A stretch of DNA of 64,000 bases from Bacteroidota bacterium (GCA_028876495.1 JAGWRO010000098.1:24795-88794), one strand, 5' to 3'. Positions 1-9,229 are shown, counted from the first letter of the stretch. A program made the numbers and translations. The notes: generated by a model from the letters alone, not told the origin.

Positions 1-587
1 ACAAAGCTGTTATTTCATGCCATTGCCATAACGATCTTGGTTTAGCAACTGCCAACTCCATTGCAGGAGCCATGAGCGGGGCTCGCCAGATAGAATGTAC
101 TATTAATGGTTTGGGCGAAAGAGCAGGCAATACTTCTTTGGAAGAAGTGGTGATGGTTATTAAACAACACAAATCGCTTGGCTTTTACACAGATATTGAT
201 TCTACTAAATTATACCCGATGAGCAGGTTGGTTTCTGATACGATGCGTATGCCGGTTCAACCGAATAAAGCCATTGTGGGAAGTAATGCATTTTCTCATT
301 CTTCCGGAATTCACCAGGATGGATTTTTGAAAGATAACCTTACCTATGAAATCATTAATCCTGTGGAAGTAGGTGCCGACAGTTCCAAGATTGTACTAAC
401 GGCAAGAAGTGGACGCAGCGCACTGGCTTATCGTTTTCAAAAGTTAGGTTACCAGTTTTACAGGAATGACATTGATATTTTATACGATCGCTTTGTACAG
501 ATAGCTGATCGTAAAAAAGTGGTTGAAGATGAAGATCTTTCTGATATGGCTTCCGTTTACCAAAAATCAACCGTTGGAGTGCAATAA
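1..587 (+). CDS. leuA: 2-isopropylmalate synthase, 3' part
   Basis: Condenses acetyl-CoA with 2-oxoisovalerate, the first committed step of leucine synthesis. The 5' end lies outside the window; the open frame is read from base 3. Visible are the metal-binding HCHNDLGLA motif, the [14 protein letters not shown] motif and the [15 protein letters not shown] segment, all typical of true isopropylmalate synthases. The protein stops soon after the helical linker ([12 protein letters not shown]), so it lacks the C-terminal regulatory (LeuA dimer) domain that gives leucine feedback in longer family members. That domain is present in the paralogue at 13823. It is followed after 35 bases by the ATPase gene, so the two are probably co-transcribed. 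Confidence 0.93.
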   Translation, partial: KAVISCHCHNDLGLATANSIAGAMSGARQIECTINGLGERAGNTSLEEVVMVIKQHKSLGFYTDIDSTKLYPMSRLVSDTMRMPVQPNKAIVGSNAFSHSSGIHQDGFLKDNLTYEIINPVEVGADSSKIVLTARSGRSALAYRFQKLGYQFYRNDIDILYDRFVQIADRKKVVEDEDLSDMASVYQKSTVGVQ

Positions 588-622
588 TAATTTAGAAAAG
601 CCCTTTTTTGAATAAATAATAA

Positions 623-2107
623 ATGCAAAAACCTTCAATCATAGTAAAAGACCTTGTTGTTAAAACGCAGGACAATTCTGTGCTTGATGGAATTTCATTT
701 TCACTTCGCTCCACTGAACATCTTGCTATTTTTGGTAATTCAGGAAGTGGAAAAACAGCTTTGGCAAAGGCTTTGGCTGGAAGAATTCATTACAACGGAA
801 AAGTGTCTTTTGATTCAGGTTCAGAAAAAACGCGCGTTGAAATGGTGGAGCAACGTTATTCTTTTAAAAATTTATGCGGCATCTCAGAATTTTACTACCA
901 GCAGCGTTTTAATAGTTTTGATTCGGAGGATGCACCAACTGTTTATGAAGAGTTAGTAAAAGCATCTTCAAAAGATAGTAAACAAGGAAATAACATTGAT
1001 AATACTTTAGCAATTCTTGGAATTGAGCAATTGAAAAATTCTCCACTTATTCAACTGTCAAGTGGCGAACACAAAAGATTTCAACTGGCAAAAGCATTGG
1101 TAAATCCACCGCAGGTATTGCTTTTAGATACGCCTTACACCGGCCTGGATGTAGCCAGTGTGCAGGAACTTAACCAAATACTGGATGCTATTTCTAAGAA
1201 AGGCACCCAAATTATTTTAATCCCCGGAACATTTCCTGTTCCTGATTTTATTACAAGCATTGCTTTTCTTGAAAATAAAAAACTGTCCTTCTTTGGCAAT
1301 AAAGAAAATTACCATGCAGATGAGTTTAATCATGCAGATGAAAACTTTATTTACAATGCAGACTTGCTGCCTGATTCAAGTGAAACTACTCAGTTTGGAT
1401 CAATAGTAGAAATGAAAAACATCCATTTAAATTATGGAGCGCACACCATTTTTACAGGACTTAGCTGGGAGATAAATGAGGGTGAAAAATGGTTATTAAA
1501 GGGCCGTAACGGCTCAGGAAAATCTTCGCTGCTGAGTATGATTACAGGAGATCATCCACAGGCTTATTCCAACGAAATTTATTTGTTTGGTAAAAGAAGA
1601 GGAAGTGGTGAAAGTATCTGGGACATCAAACAAAAAACAGGATTTATCTCTCCTGAATTGCATGCCTATTTCGACAAAAATGTTACCTGTTTCCAGGCAA
1701 TTGGATCAGGCTTTTTTGACACGATTGGCTTATTCAAAAAATTAAGTACTGCACAGTACAATACAATACTTCAATGGTTGGATTTTTTACGGGTTTCTCA
1801 TGTGTCAACAAAACCTTTGCATTCAATTTCTGCCAGTCTCCAGCGAATGATCTTGCTTGCGAGGGCTTTGGTAAAAAATCCGCCATTGTTAGTTTTAGAC
1901 GAACCATGCCAGGGGCTTGATCAAAAACAAAGTACACAATTTGTGTCGCTGGTCGACAGCATTTGTTCAGGAACAAATAAGACATTGATTTATGTGAGCC
2001 ATGACGAAAGAAATGTTCCCGAATGTATTGAAAAAGTATTTCAATTAGAAAAGAAAGGCGATCAGTATTATTCGATTATTGAACCTGCTACGCTTGCCGT
2101 AGCATAA
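623..2107 (+). CDS. ModF-like tandem ABC ATPase, asymmetric active sites
   Basis: A 494-residue soluble protein with two ABC ATPase domains and no membrane segment, resembling the ModF/PhrA group. Domain 1 has Walker A GNSGSGKT (38-45), a near-normal signature LSSGEHKR, but a Walker B of VLLLDT: the catalytic Glu is Thr170, and no switch His is seen (ILIPGTF). Domain 2 has Walker A GRNGSGKS (294-301), Walker B LLVLDEP (Glu427) and switch His460, but a degenerate signature SISASLQRM (401-409). In a head-to-tail arrangement one composite site keeps all good parts and the other all bad ones. It sits between leuA and leuB; its role is unknown. No permease gene is near, so transport is unlikely. 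Confidence 0.85.
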   Translation: MQKPSIIVKDLVVKTQDNSVLDGISFSLRSTEHLAIFGNSGSGKTALAKALAGRIHYNGKVSFDSGSEKTRVEMVEQRYSFKNLCGISEFYYQQRFNSFDSEDAPTVYEELVKASSKDSKQGNNIDNTLAILGIEQLKNSPLIQLSSGEHKRFQLAKALVNPPQVLLLDTPYTGLDVASVQELNQILDAISKKGTQIILIPGTFPVPDFITSIAFLENKKLSFFGNKENYHADEFNHADENFIYNADLLPDSSETTQFGSIVEMKNIHLNYGAHTIFTGLSWEINEGEKWLLKGRNGSGKSSLLSMITGDHPQAYSNEIYLFGKRRGSGESIWDIKQKTGFISPELHAYFDKNVTCFQAIGSGFFDTIGLFKKLSTAQYNTILQWLDFLRVSHVSTKPLHSISASLQRMILLARALVKNPPLLVLDEPCQGLDQKQSTQFVSLVDSICSGTNKTLIYVSHDERNVPECIEKVFQLEKKGDQYYSIIEPATLAVA

Positions 2108-2157
2108 AAATATTTGTAAAAGAAAATAATAATAAATCCGCAGAGCGCAAAAAAATC

Positions 2158-3273
2158 ATGAACAAGAACATAACCGTAATTTCCGGAGATGGTGTTGGCC
2201 CGGAAGTAACTAATGAAACTTTAAAAGTACTTGGCGCAATTGCATTAAAATTTAATCACCATTTTAATTATACCCAATGTCTGATGGGAGGAATCGCAAT
2301 TGAGAAAACCGGCGATCCGCTACCGCACGAAACTATAGACAGTTGTCTTAAAAGCGACGCGGTTTTATTAGGCGCTATCGGACTTCCAAAATATGATAAT
2401 GATCCTTCTTTGAAAGTGAGGCCTGAACAGGGATTGTTACGATTAAGAAAAGGTTTGCAATTATTTGCCAACATTCGCCCGGTAACAACTTATAAATCAC
2501 TCCACCATCTTTCGCCTTTGAAAGCAAAGAATTTGGCTGATGTTGATTTTGTGATTTATCGTGAGCTTACAGGAGGAATTTATTTTGGAAAAAAAGAACT
2601 GAATGAAGAAGGAACTGAAGCTTCAGATCTTTGCATTTACAATAAAGATGAAATATCAAGAATAACACATTTGGCTTTTAAGGCAGCGCAAAAAAGAAAG
2701 AAAAGATTAACGCTGGTTGATAAAGCAAATGTGTTGGAAACTTCAAGGTTGTGGAGAAAAAATGTTCAGGAAATTTCCACCACCTACCCTGATGTAAAAG
2801 TAGATTATATGTTTGTGGATAATGCATCTATGCAGATCATTGTAAATCCGAAACAATTCGACGTAATCCTTACTGAGAATATGTTTGGAGATATTTTAAG
2901 TGACGAGGCAAGTGTGTTAAGTGGTTCATTAGGTTTATTACCTTCCTCATCAATAGGCGAAGTAAATGCCTTGTTTGAACCAATTCATGGATCATACCCG
3001 CAGGCTGCAGGAAAAGACATTGCCAATCCTGTGGGTTCCATTTTATCCGGCGCTTTAATGATGGAACATTTTGGATTACATGAAGAAGCGAAAATGATAA
3101 GAGACGCTGTCGACTGGACGTTGAGCAATGGTTTTGTGACGCAAGACATCGATCCGGTAAATTCTTATTTCACTTCTACCATTGGTGAATTAGTAAGTAA
3201 TTATATTTCAAATGATATTCCGCAAAACTCCAACATCAGCAATATGGCGCTGGGGCAAACGACTATCATTTGA
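2158..3273 (+). CDS. leuB: 3-isopropylmalate dehydrogenase (first copy)
   Basis: NAD-dependent oxidative decarboxylation of 3-isopropylmalate to 2-oxoisocaproate in leucine synthesis. The 371 residues show the full family pattern: GDGVGPEV near the N-terminus, the substrate-binding Arg stretch RPEQGLLRLRK, RELTGGIYFG with catalytic Tyr142, Lys189 in VDKANVLETSRLWR, and metal-binding Asp221, Asp245 and Asp249. The sequence keeps the canonical VDNASMQ and TGGIYFG forms, unlike the second copy at 15828. It is 50 bases downstream of the ATPase gene and is the last gene before the ilv promoter and leader, so leuA-ATPase-leuB look like one transcription unit. The 15 or so residues after the fold are a non-conserved tail. 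Confidence 0.95.
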   Translation: MNKNITVISGDGVGPEVTNETLKVLGAIALKFNHHFNYTQCLMGGIAIEKTGDPLPHETIDSCLKSDAVLLGAIGLPKYDNDPSLKVRPEQGLLRLRKGLQLFANIRPVTTYKSLHHLSPLKAKNLADVDFVIYRELTGGIYFGKKELNEEGTEASDLCIYNKDEISRITHLAFKAAQKRKKRLTLVDKANVLETSRLWRKNVQEISTTYPDVKVDYMFVDNASMQIIVNPKQFDVILTENMFGDILSDEASVLSGSLGLLPSSSIGEVNALFEPIHGSYPQAAGKDIANPVGSILSGALMMEHFGLHEEAKMIRDAVDWTLSNGFVTQDIDPVNSYFTSTIGELVSNYISNDIPQNSNISNMALGQTTII

Positions 3274-3289
3274 AAGTGAAAAAAAGTTC

Positions 3290-3321
3290 TTTGTTTTTTT
3301 AAAAAGGTAATGCTAAGTTTG
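3290..3321 (+). promoter_or_regulatory. Bacteroidota-type promoter of the ilv operon
   Basis: A TTTG at 3290-3293 and an exact TAnnTTTG match (TAAGTTTG) at 3314-3321 are separated by 20 bases, the expected layout of the primary sigma factor promoter in this phylum. Transcription would begin near 3326-3330, about 12-15 bases before the leader ATG at 3341. The position directly in front of the leader peptide supports a dedicated ilv promoter. Confidence 0.7.
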
Positions 3322-3340
3322 CTTTTCAATTCTTCACCTG

Positions 3341-3448
3341 ATGTTGAAAGGCAAAATTTATAATGGCATTAAAAATATTTCAGTGATCGTCATCGCTGTC
3401 ATAGTCATTATTATACCTTTTACCATTGGAGGAGGATCAGCTTGTTAA
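3341..3448 (+). CDS. ilvL-like leader peptide (35 codons)
   Basis: A 35-codon frame beginning ATG TTG AAA and ending TGT TAA. Ten codons are Ile and four are Val; codons 15-25 read V-I-V-I-A-V-I-V-I-I-I and are followed by Pro. The IAVIVIIIP stretch closely recalls the E. coli ilv leader (ISVVVIIIP, from memory). It lies between a promoter and a terminator directly upstream of ilvE, as expected of a leader whose translation senses charged tRNA-Ile and tRNA-Val. A small hydrophobic membrane peptide is the alternative, but position and codon content fit a leader better. It has not been tested for translation. Confidence 0.72.
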   Translation: MLKGKIYNGIKNISVIVIAVIVIIIPFTIGGGSAC

Positions 3449-3497
3449 AACAATAAAATCAACAATAGCCCTGCCTCCAAAAGAAGCGGGGTTTTTT
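3431..3497 (+). promoter_or_regulatory. Candidate attenuator: antiterminator and terminator
   Basis: The terminator pairs AGCCCTGC (3467-3474) with GCGGGGTT (3486-3493), including U-G wobbles, followed by a T-run to 3497. A competing helix pairs GGAGG and CAG (3431-3440, two bases bulged) with CTGCCTCC (3471-3478), which takes up the left terminator arm. The upstream strand lies in codons 31-34 of the leader. A ribosome stalled on the Ile/Val run would leave it free (readthrough); one at the stop codon would cover it (termination). A weaker 5-bp pair, TGATC (3384-3388) with GATCA (3435-3439), could be the protector helix. Energies were not computed. Confidence 0.65.
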
Positions 3498-3521
3498 ATT
3501 TTAATCCCTTAAAAAAAATTT

Positions 3522-4421
3522 ATGTATTACAACAACGATACTTTTATCTATTGGAACGGGAAGATTATAAAGGCTTCCGAAGCAAAAATTGATTTGTACA
3601 GCGAAACGATGCATTATGGTTATGGCGTTTTTGAAGGGATCCGTTCTTATAAAATAATAGATGGTGGAACAAAAATTTTTAAAGAAGTTGAGCATTTTGA
3701 AAGACTAAAAAATTCTGCACGTGCATTAAATCTTCCTTACGAATGGAACAGTGAAGAATTAATTGCTGCCACCTATGAAATTTTGAAGCTTAATAATATA
3801 CAGGATGCCTATATCCGGCCGTTAGTTTACGCTCCGGCAAATATGAGTTTCAGTGTGAACAACGAATCTTTTATCGTAATTGAAACCTGGCAAATGCAAC
3901 CTTTTTTGGGAGAGAAATTATTAAATGTAATGACCTCTTCTTTTGAAAGGCCCAATCCGAAAGCTTTTAAAATCGAAGCAAAAGCAACCGGCCATTATGT
4001 AAATTCTATTCTCGCCAGCCAGGAAGCAAAAGCAAAAGGTTTTGATGAAGCTTTATTAAAAGACATGCAAGGATATGTAGCAGAAGCGCCGGGCGCGAAT
4101 ATTTTCATGGAAAAAGATGGTGCACTTGTAACGCCTCAGTTAGGAAATATTCTTCCGGGAATTACGCGAGCAACTGTTTTTGAAATTTGCAATGAATTGA
4201 ATATTCCGGTAATTGAAAAACAAATTACACTTGCTGAACTTCATGAAGCCGATAGCGCTTTCTTTTGTGGCACAGCCGCCGAAATCATTGGCATTGCTAC
4301 ACTTGATAAAATTCCTTTCAAAAAAGACTGGAATGATTCACTCGGCAGCATTATTCAAAAAGAATATAAAGATCTTGTTACCGGAAAAACGAAAAAAGAA
4401 CAATTAGAAGCGGCAAATTAA
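3522..4421 (+). CDS. ilvE: Branched-chain amino acid aminotransferase
   Basis: PLP enzyme that transfers the amino group of glutamate to the 2-oxo acids of valine, leucine and isoleucine, the last step of all three pathways. The 299 residues are of fold type [15 protein letters not shown] near the N-terminus, the Schiff-base Lys154 in [11 protein letters not shown], the cofactor-contacting Glu in [12 protein letters not shown], and LPGITRATV plus FFCGTAAEI near the C-terminus. It is the first gene after the leader and attenuator, 24 bases past the terminator's T-run. Confidence 0.95.
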   Translation: MYYNNDTFIYWNGKIIKASEAKIDLYSETMHYGYGVFEGIRSYKIIDGGTKIFKEVEHFERLKNSARALNLPYEWNSEELIAATYEILKLNNIQDAYIRPLVYAPANMSFSVNNESFIVIETWQMQPFLGEKLLNVMTSSFERPNPKAFKIEAKATGHYVNSILASQEAKAKGFDEALLKDMQGYVAEAPGANIFMEKDGALVTPQLGNILPGITRATVFEICNELNIPVIEKQITLAELHEADSAFFCGTAAEIIGIATLDKIPFKKDWNDSLGSIIQKEYKDLVTGKTKKEQLEAAN

Positions 4422-4426
4422 TCCAA

Positions 4427-4444
4427 CAGTAAACAAACAAATAA
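4427..4444 (+). repeat. Intergenic CAGTAAAC motif, copy before ilvD
   Basis: CAGTAAACAAACAAATAA, identical to the copy before ilvC at 9235 and near-identical to copies at 23015, 31979 and 60166. It ends 20 bases before the ilvD ATG. Function unknown. Confidence 0.55.
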
Positions 4445-4464
4445 TTAAGATTTTAATTTCAGAC

Positions 4465-6168
4465 ATGAGCGAAACATTAGTAAATACCGAACTCAATAAA
4501 TACAGTAAGACACTTACACAGGATGAAACGCTACCGGGAGCGCAGGCGATGTATTATGCTATTGGTTTTAAGGAAGAAGATTTTAAAAAAGCACAGGTTG
4601 GCATTGTAAGTATGGGCTGGGACGGAAATCCGTGTAACATGCACCTTAACGATCTTGCTACTTCGGTAAAGAAAAGCGTAAACAATGTGGAAGGATTACT
4701 GGGCCTTCGGTTTTACACCATCGGAGTAAGTGATGGAATCAGTATGGGAACAGATGGAATGCGCTTTAGTTTGGTAAGCCGCGATTTGATTGCTGACAGT
4801 ATCGAGACCAATGCAAGCTCGCAATATTATGATGCAATTGTAGCCATACCGGGGTGTGATAAAAATATGCCGGGTTCCATCATGGCAATGGGAAGGTTGA
4901 ATCGTCCGGGGATTATGTTATACGGCGGCACTATTGCACCGGGGCATTATAAAGGAGAAGATTTAAATATTGTATCAGCTTTTGAAGCGTTAGGACAAAA
5001 GATCGCAGGCAACCTAGATGAAGCTGATTTTAAAGGAATTGTGCGCCATGCTTGTCCGGGGGCGGGAGCATGTGGCGGAATGTATACTGCCAACACGATG
5101 GCCAGCGCCATTGAAGCTTTGGGAATGAGTTTACCCAATTCCTCAAGCAATCCTGCGCTCAGCAAAGACAAAGAAAAGGAATGCGCGGCGATGGGAGAAG
5201 CGATAAAAAATATATTGGAAAAAGATATCAAACCAAGAGACATCATGACGCGCAAGGCATTTGAAAATGCAATTACGCTTGTGATGGTTATGGGAGGAAG
5301 TACCAACGCTGTACTTCATTTGATAGCTATGGCAAAAAGTGTTGATGTAAAATTAACTCCGGATGATTTCCAAATGATAAGTAATAAAATACCCATGCTT
5401 GCCGATTTTAAACCAAGTGGAAAATATCTGATGCAGGATTTGCACGATCATGGGGGTGTGCCCGCGGTAATGAAATACTTATTGGGCAAAGGTTTGTTGT
5501 ATGGAGATTGCATCACCGTAACAGGAAAAACCGTTGCTGAAAATTTGAAAAATGCTCCCGATCTTGATTTTGAAAAGCAGGATATTATTCGCCCGCTGGA
5601 AAATCCTATTAAAGCAACAGGCCATTTACAAATATTATATGGCAACCTTGCGGAAGGCGGAAGCGTTGCAAAAATTACAGGAAAAGAAGGCAACCGATTT
5701 GAAGGAACTGCAAGAGTTTTTGACGGCGAGCATGATTTGATAAAAGGAATACAAAGCGGGAGAGTTCATGCAGGCGATGTAGTTGTAATCAGAAACATCG
5801 GGCCAAAAGGCGCGCCGGGAATGCCTGAAATGCTGAAACCGACGGGAGCTATTATCGGTGCGGGTTTGGGCAAATCTGTAGCTTTAATTACCGATGGAAG
5901 ATTTAGCGGCGGCACACATGGTTTTGTCGTCGGACACATAACTCCTGAAGCTTTTGAAGGTGGCTTGTTAGGTTTGGTAAAAGATGATGATATTATTGAA
6001 ATAGATGCAGTGAAAAATACATTGAATTTAAAAGTGAGTGAAGATGAAATTGCCAAACGGAGAGAAGCATGGCAACGACCTCCATTAAAAGCAACCAACG
6101 GAGTTTTATATAAGTATGCAAAACTGGTGAAAGACGCCAGCCAGGGATGCGTGACCGATGAAAATTAA
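4465..6168 (+). CDS. ilvD: Dihydroxy-acid dehydratase
   Basis: Iron-sulfur enzyme that dehydrates 2,3-dihydroxyisovalerate and 2,3-dihydroxy-3-methylvalerate to the oxo acids used by IlvE. The 567 residues carry the three cluster cysteines Cys57 (GNPCN), Cys131 (PGCDKNMPG) and Cys203 ([17 protein letters not shown]), with Asp132-Lys133 next to the second as in the IlvD/Edd family. The C-terminal part holds the [20 protein letters not shown] motif. Length and motif order are normal. It is followed not by the expected ilvB but by an ORF6N gene 37 bases downstream. Confidence 0.96.
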   Translation: MSETLVNTELNKYSKTLTQDETLPGAQAMYYAIGFKEEDFKKAQVGIVSMGWDGNPCNMHLNDLATSVKKSVNNVEGLLGLRFYTIGVSDGISMGTDGMRFSLVSRDLIADSIETNASSQYYDAIVAIPGCDKNMPGSIMAMGRLNRPGIMLYGGTIAPGHYKGEDLNIVSAFEALGQKIAGNLDEADFKGIVRHACPGAGACGGMYTANTMASAIEALGMSLPNSSSNPALSKDKEKECAAMGEAIKNILEKDIKPRDIMTRKAFENAITLVMVMGGSTNAVLHLIAMAKSVDVKLTPDDFQMISNKIPMLADFKPSGKYLMQDLHDHGGVPAVMKYLLGKGLLYGDCITVTGKTVAENLKNAPDLDFEKQDIIRPLENPIKATGHLQILYGNLAEGGSVAKITGKEGNRFEGTARVFDGEHDLIKGIQSGRVHAGDVVVIRNIGPKGAPGMPEMLKPTGAIIGAGLGKSVALITDGRFSGGTHGFVVGHITPEAFEGGLLGLVKDDDIIEIDAVKNTLNLKVSEDEIAKRREAWQRPPLKATNGVLYKYAKLVKDASQGCVTDEN

Positions 6169-6205
6169 CCTGCAAACATTAGTACGAACTTTTAAAATTT
6201 GATAA

Positions 6206-6790
6206 ATGCAGTTGCAGTCGATACAACATAAAATATTTGAAATAAGAGGACAGAAGGTGATGCTGGACTTCGATTTGGCTGCATTGTATGAAGTGGAAAC
6301 AAGGGTATTTAATCAAGCTGTGAAGAGAAATGTTGACAGTTTCCCTGAAGACTTTATGTTTAGGCTTACAACAAAAGAATGGAACAGTATGAGGTCACAA
6401 ATTGTGACCTCATACATTCAATCGACTGACAATGAAGCTGCTAACGAATCAGAATTTGTGATCAGTTTGCAGAAGAAAAGAAGAAAAGATCTATTGCCTT
6501 ATGCGTTTACGGAACACGGGGTAACAATGCTTGCAAGTGTTTTAAAAAGCCCGATTGCAAGAAAAATGAATATCGCAATTGTAAGGGCATTTATTGCACT
6601 GCGCAAATATGCAATTCAATACAAAGATATTCTTGAACAATTGGATGAATTACGTGAAAAAATCGGAAGCCATGATGCGCAACTAAACCAAATTTATGAA
6701 GCTTTAGAAAATATGTTGGATAAAAAAGTGGAAGAAGAAAATCAACTCGCAGCCTGGAAAAACAGAAAACCAATTGGTTTTAAAAAGTGA
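6206..6790 (+). CDS. ORF6N domain DNA-binding protein
   Basis: A 194-residue protein with an N-terminal ORF6N domain (about residues 5-95: RGQKVMLDFDLAALYEV, NQAVKRNVDSFPEDFMF) and the usual LPYAFTEHGVTMLASVL segment, then a C-terminal coiled coil rich in Glu, Lys and Leu. Such proteins are common in phages and mobile regions of Bacteroidota and are presumed DNA-binding. It sits in the same direction between ilvD and ilvB with 37- and 27-base gaps, so it is likely transcribed with them, but no link with amino acid synthesis is known. It looks like an insertion into the operon. A 29-base palindrome lies inside the gene at 6387-6415. Confidence 0.88.
   Translation: MQLQSIQHKIFEIRGQKVMLDFDLAALYEVETRVFNQAVKRNVDSFPEDFMFRLTTKEWNSMRSQIVTSYIQSTDNEAANESEFVISLQKKRRKDLLPYAFTEHGVTMLASVLKSPIARKMNIAIVRAFIALRKYAIQYKDILEQLDELREKIGSHDAQLNQIYEALENMLDKKVEEENQLAAWKNRKPIGFKK
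6387..6415. repeat. Perfect 14-bp palindrome inside the ORF6N gene
   Basis: GTATGAGGTCACAA (6387-6400), one central A, and its exact reverse complement (6402-6415). It encodes SMRSQIVTSY within the ORF6N domain. It could be an operator bound by the protein itself or an RNA hairpin. Confidence 0.75.
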
Positions 6791-6817
6791 CCTTTTACAA
6801 AAATAAAAAATATTATT

Positions 6818-8563
6818 ATGAATACGCTCGAATTAGAAGAAGAAAAAAAAGCAAAAGCCACTTCTAAAAAGACAATAAACGTTTCAGGTTCTGTTGCTCT
6901 TTTGGAGATCCTGATGGCTGAAAAAGTAGATACGATTTTCGGATATCCCGGCGGTGCCATCATGCCGATTTACGATGCATTATATGATTATAATGAAAAG
7001 ATTAACCATATTTTAGTTCGTCATGAACAGGGTTCAATACACGCTGCACAGGGATATGCGAGAACATCCGGAAGGGTCGGTGTTGTATTTGCAACCAGCG
7101 GGCCGGGCGCTACCAATTTGGTAACCGGTCTTGCAGACGCGATGATTGACAGCACTCCGCTGGTTTGCATTACAGGACAGGTTTTCGCGCATCTTTTGGG
7201 AACCGATGCTTTCCAGGAAACAGACGTAGTAAATATTACCACGCCGGTAACCAAATGGAATTATCAAATTACGGATGCAACTGAAATCCCTTCAGTTCTG
7301 GCAAAAGCTTTTTATATCGCCAAAAGCGGAAGACCCGGTCCGGTATTGATCGATATTACCAAAAACGCACAAATTCAAAAATTCGATTTTGAAGGTTACA
7401 CAACGTGCAACCATATACGCAGTTACCGGCCCAAACCAATCGTTCGTGAAGAATATGTTGTCGAAGCTGCCAGGTTAATAAACGAAGCCAAAAAGCCTTT
7501 TGTAATTTTCGGGCAGGGCGTTATTCTTGGAAGCGCCGAAAAAGAATTTCAAAACTTTATTGAAAAAGGTGGCCTGCCTGCGGCATGGACGATTCTTGGA
7601 TTGAGCGCTCTTGCAACGGATCATCCGCTGAATGTTGGAATGTTGGGAATGCACGGAAATTATGGCCCCAATGTTTTGACAAACGATTGTGATGTATTGA
7701 TTGCTGTAGGAATGCGTTTTGATGATCGTGTTACCGGGAGACTTGATAAATATGCTAAGCAGGCAAAAATAATTCACCTTGATATTGATCCTTCAGAGAT
7801 TGATAAGAATGTAAAAACAACCGTACCCGTTTGGGGCGATTGCAAAGAAACTTTGCCGTTGCTTACGAAGTTGATCGACAAAAAATCTCATGAAAAATGG
7901 TTGCAAAAATTTGAAGAATTAAAAGAGAGAGAAACTGAAGCTTGTTTTAAAAAAGACCTCACTCCCACTTCAGATGCACTTTCTATGGGAGAAGTGATCA
8001 ATCTTCTAAATGAACTCACAGATGGCAATGCGGTAATTGTTTCTGATGTAGGCCAGCACCAGATGGTAGCTTGCCGTTATGCAAAATTCAAAAAATCAAG
8101 AAGCAATGTAACTTCCGGCGGATTGGGTACAATGGGTTTTGGCCTGCCGGCAGCAATAGGCGCTAAATTTGGAGCTCCGGAAAGAACCGTAATTGCTGTA
8201 ATTGGAGATGGCGGCTTTCAAATGACCTTGCAGGAATTAGGAACTATCATGCAAAACAACGTTGATGTAAAAATTGTAATTCTCAATAACGAATTCCTGG
8301 GCATGGTGCGTCAATGGCAGGAATTATTTAATGAAAGAAGATATTCTTTTACAGACATCCAAAGTCCCGACTTTGTAGCACTGGCCGCATCTTATCATAT
8401 CAATGGAAAAAGAGTTTCAAAACGCGATCAGCTAAAGAGTTCTTTAAAAGAAATGCTTGACAGTGATGGAGCTCATCTTTTGGAGGTAATAGTTGGAAAA
8501 GAACATAACGTATTTCCAATGGTGCCGCAAGGTTGCAGCGTTTCTGAAATCCGTTTATCTTAA
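6818..8563 (+). CDS. ilvB: Acetolactate synthase large subunit
   Basis: Thiamine diphosphate enzyme that condenses two pyruvates to 2-acetolactate, or pyruvate with 2-oxobutyrate to acetohydroxybutyrate. The 581 residues show the catalytic Glu70 in LVRHEQGSIHAAQGYAR, the FAD-binding middle domain (GMLGMHGNYGPN, GMRFDDRVTG) and the cofactor motif GDGGFQMTLQELGTI. FLGMVRQWQELF follows, as in biosynthetic (not catabolic) forms. The N-terminal 20 or so residues are a charged, non-conserved extension. The regulatory subunit gene follows after 27 bases. Confidence 0.96.
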   Translation: MNTLELEEEKKAKATSKKTINVSGSVALLEILMAEKVDTIFGYPGGAIMPIYDALYDYNEKINHILVRHEQGSIHAAQGYARTSGRVGVVFATSGPGATNLVTGLADAMIDSTPLVCITGQVFAHLLGTDAFQETDVVNITTPVTKWNYQITDATEIPSVLAKAFYIAKSGRPGPVLIDITKNAQIQKFDFEGYTTCNHIRSYRPKPIVREEYVVEAARLINEAKKPFVIFGQGVILGSAEKEFQNFIEKGGLPAAWTILGLSALATDHPLNVGMLGMHGNYGPNVLTNDCDVLIAVGMRFDDRVTGRLDKYAKQAKIIHLDIDPSEIDKNVKTTVPVWGDCKETLPLLTKLIDKKSHEKWLQKFEELKERETEACFKKDLTPTSDALSMGEVINLLNELTDGNAVIVSDVGQHQMVACRYAKFKKSRSNVTSGGLGTMGFGLPAAIGAKFGAPERTVIAVIGDGGFQMTLQELGTIMQNNVDVKIVILNNEFLGMVRQWQELFNERRYSFTDIQSPDFVALAASYHINGKRVSKRDQLKSSLKEMLDSDGAHLLEVIVGKEHNVFPMVPQGCSVSEIRLS

Positions 8564-8590
8564 TTTCTTATTGAAAAAAAATTAAAAATC

Positions 8591-9229
8591 ATGAACATCG
8601 ACGAAATAAAAAATTCCAATAATTCTTCATTTACTACACCAGGCAAACAGGAATATACAATCACCGTTTATACCGAAAACCAGATTGGGATACTAAACAG
8701 GATCTCCATTATTTTTTCCCGAAGAAAAATTAATATTCACAATCTCAATACTTCGCCTTCAGAAGTACAAGGAATACATCGTTTCAATATTGTGATTGAA
8801 GAAACTGAAGAAGTATTAAAAAAATTAGTCAGGCAAATCGAAAAACAAGTGGATGTGTTAAAAGCCTACTATAATACAAATGATGAGATCATCTGGCAGG
8901 AAATGGCTTTGTACAAAGTACCGACAGAAGCCATTATGGAAAAAGCGAAAGTAGAAAGATTACTTCACCAGTTTGGCGCAAGAGTGGTAGCCATTCGTAA
9001 AGATTATACCGTTTTTGAGACTACCGGCCATCGTGAAGAAACTGATAAACTGATTTCGGCGCTGGAACCTTATGGATTAATAGAATTTGTAAGAAGCGCC
9101 CGCGTAGCTATTATCAAAGAAAGTATGGGCTTCCATTCCAAAGTAAAAGAATTTGAACAAAGAGAACCAGGCAGTGAAGTAATAGAAAATGAATATTTAG
9201 ATAAACAGAGTGAAGTATTTACTATGTAA
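8591..9229 (+). CDS. ilvN: Acetolactate synthase regulatory subunit
   Basis: Small subunit that activates IlvB and confers valine feedback. An N-terminal ACT domain (about residues 20-95: EYTITVYTENQIGILNRIS, FSRRKINIHNLNTSP) is followed by the second ALS small-subunit domain (KVERLLHQFGARVVAIRKDYTVFETTGH). At 212 residues it is longer than the E. coli forms, with a short N-terminal leader and an acidic tail. It lies between ilvB and ilvC, as expected of an operonic partner. Confidence 0.94.
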   Translation: MNIDEIKNSNNSSFTTPGKQEYTITVYTENQIGILNRISIIFSRRKINIHNLNTSPSEVQGIHRFNIVIEETEEVLKKLVRQIEKQVDVLKAYYNTNDEIIWQEMALYKVPTEAIMEKAKVERLLHQFGARVVAIRKDYTVFETTGHREETDKLISALEPYGLIEFVRSARVAIIKESMGFHSKVKEFEQREPGSEVIENEYLDKQSEVFTM

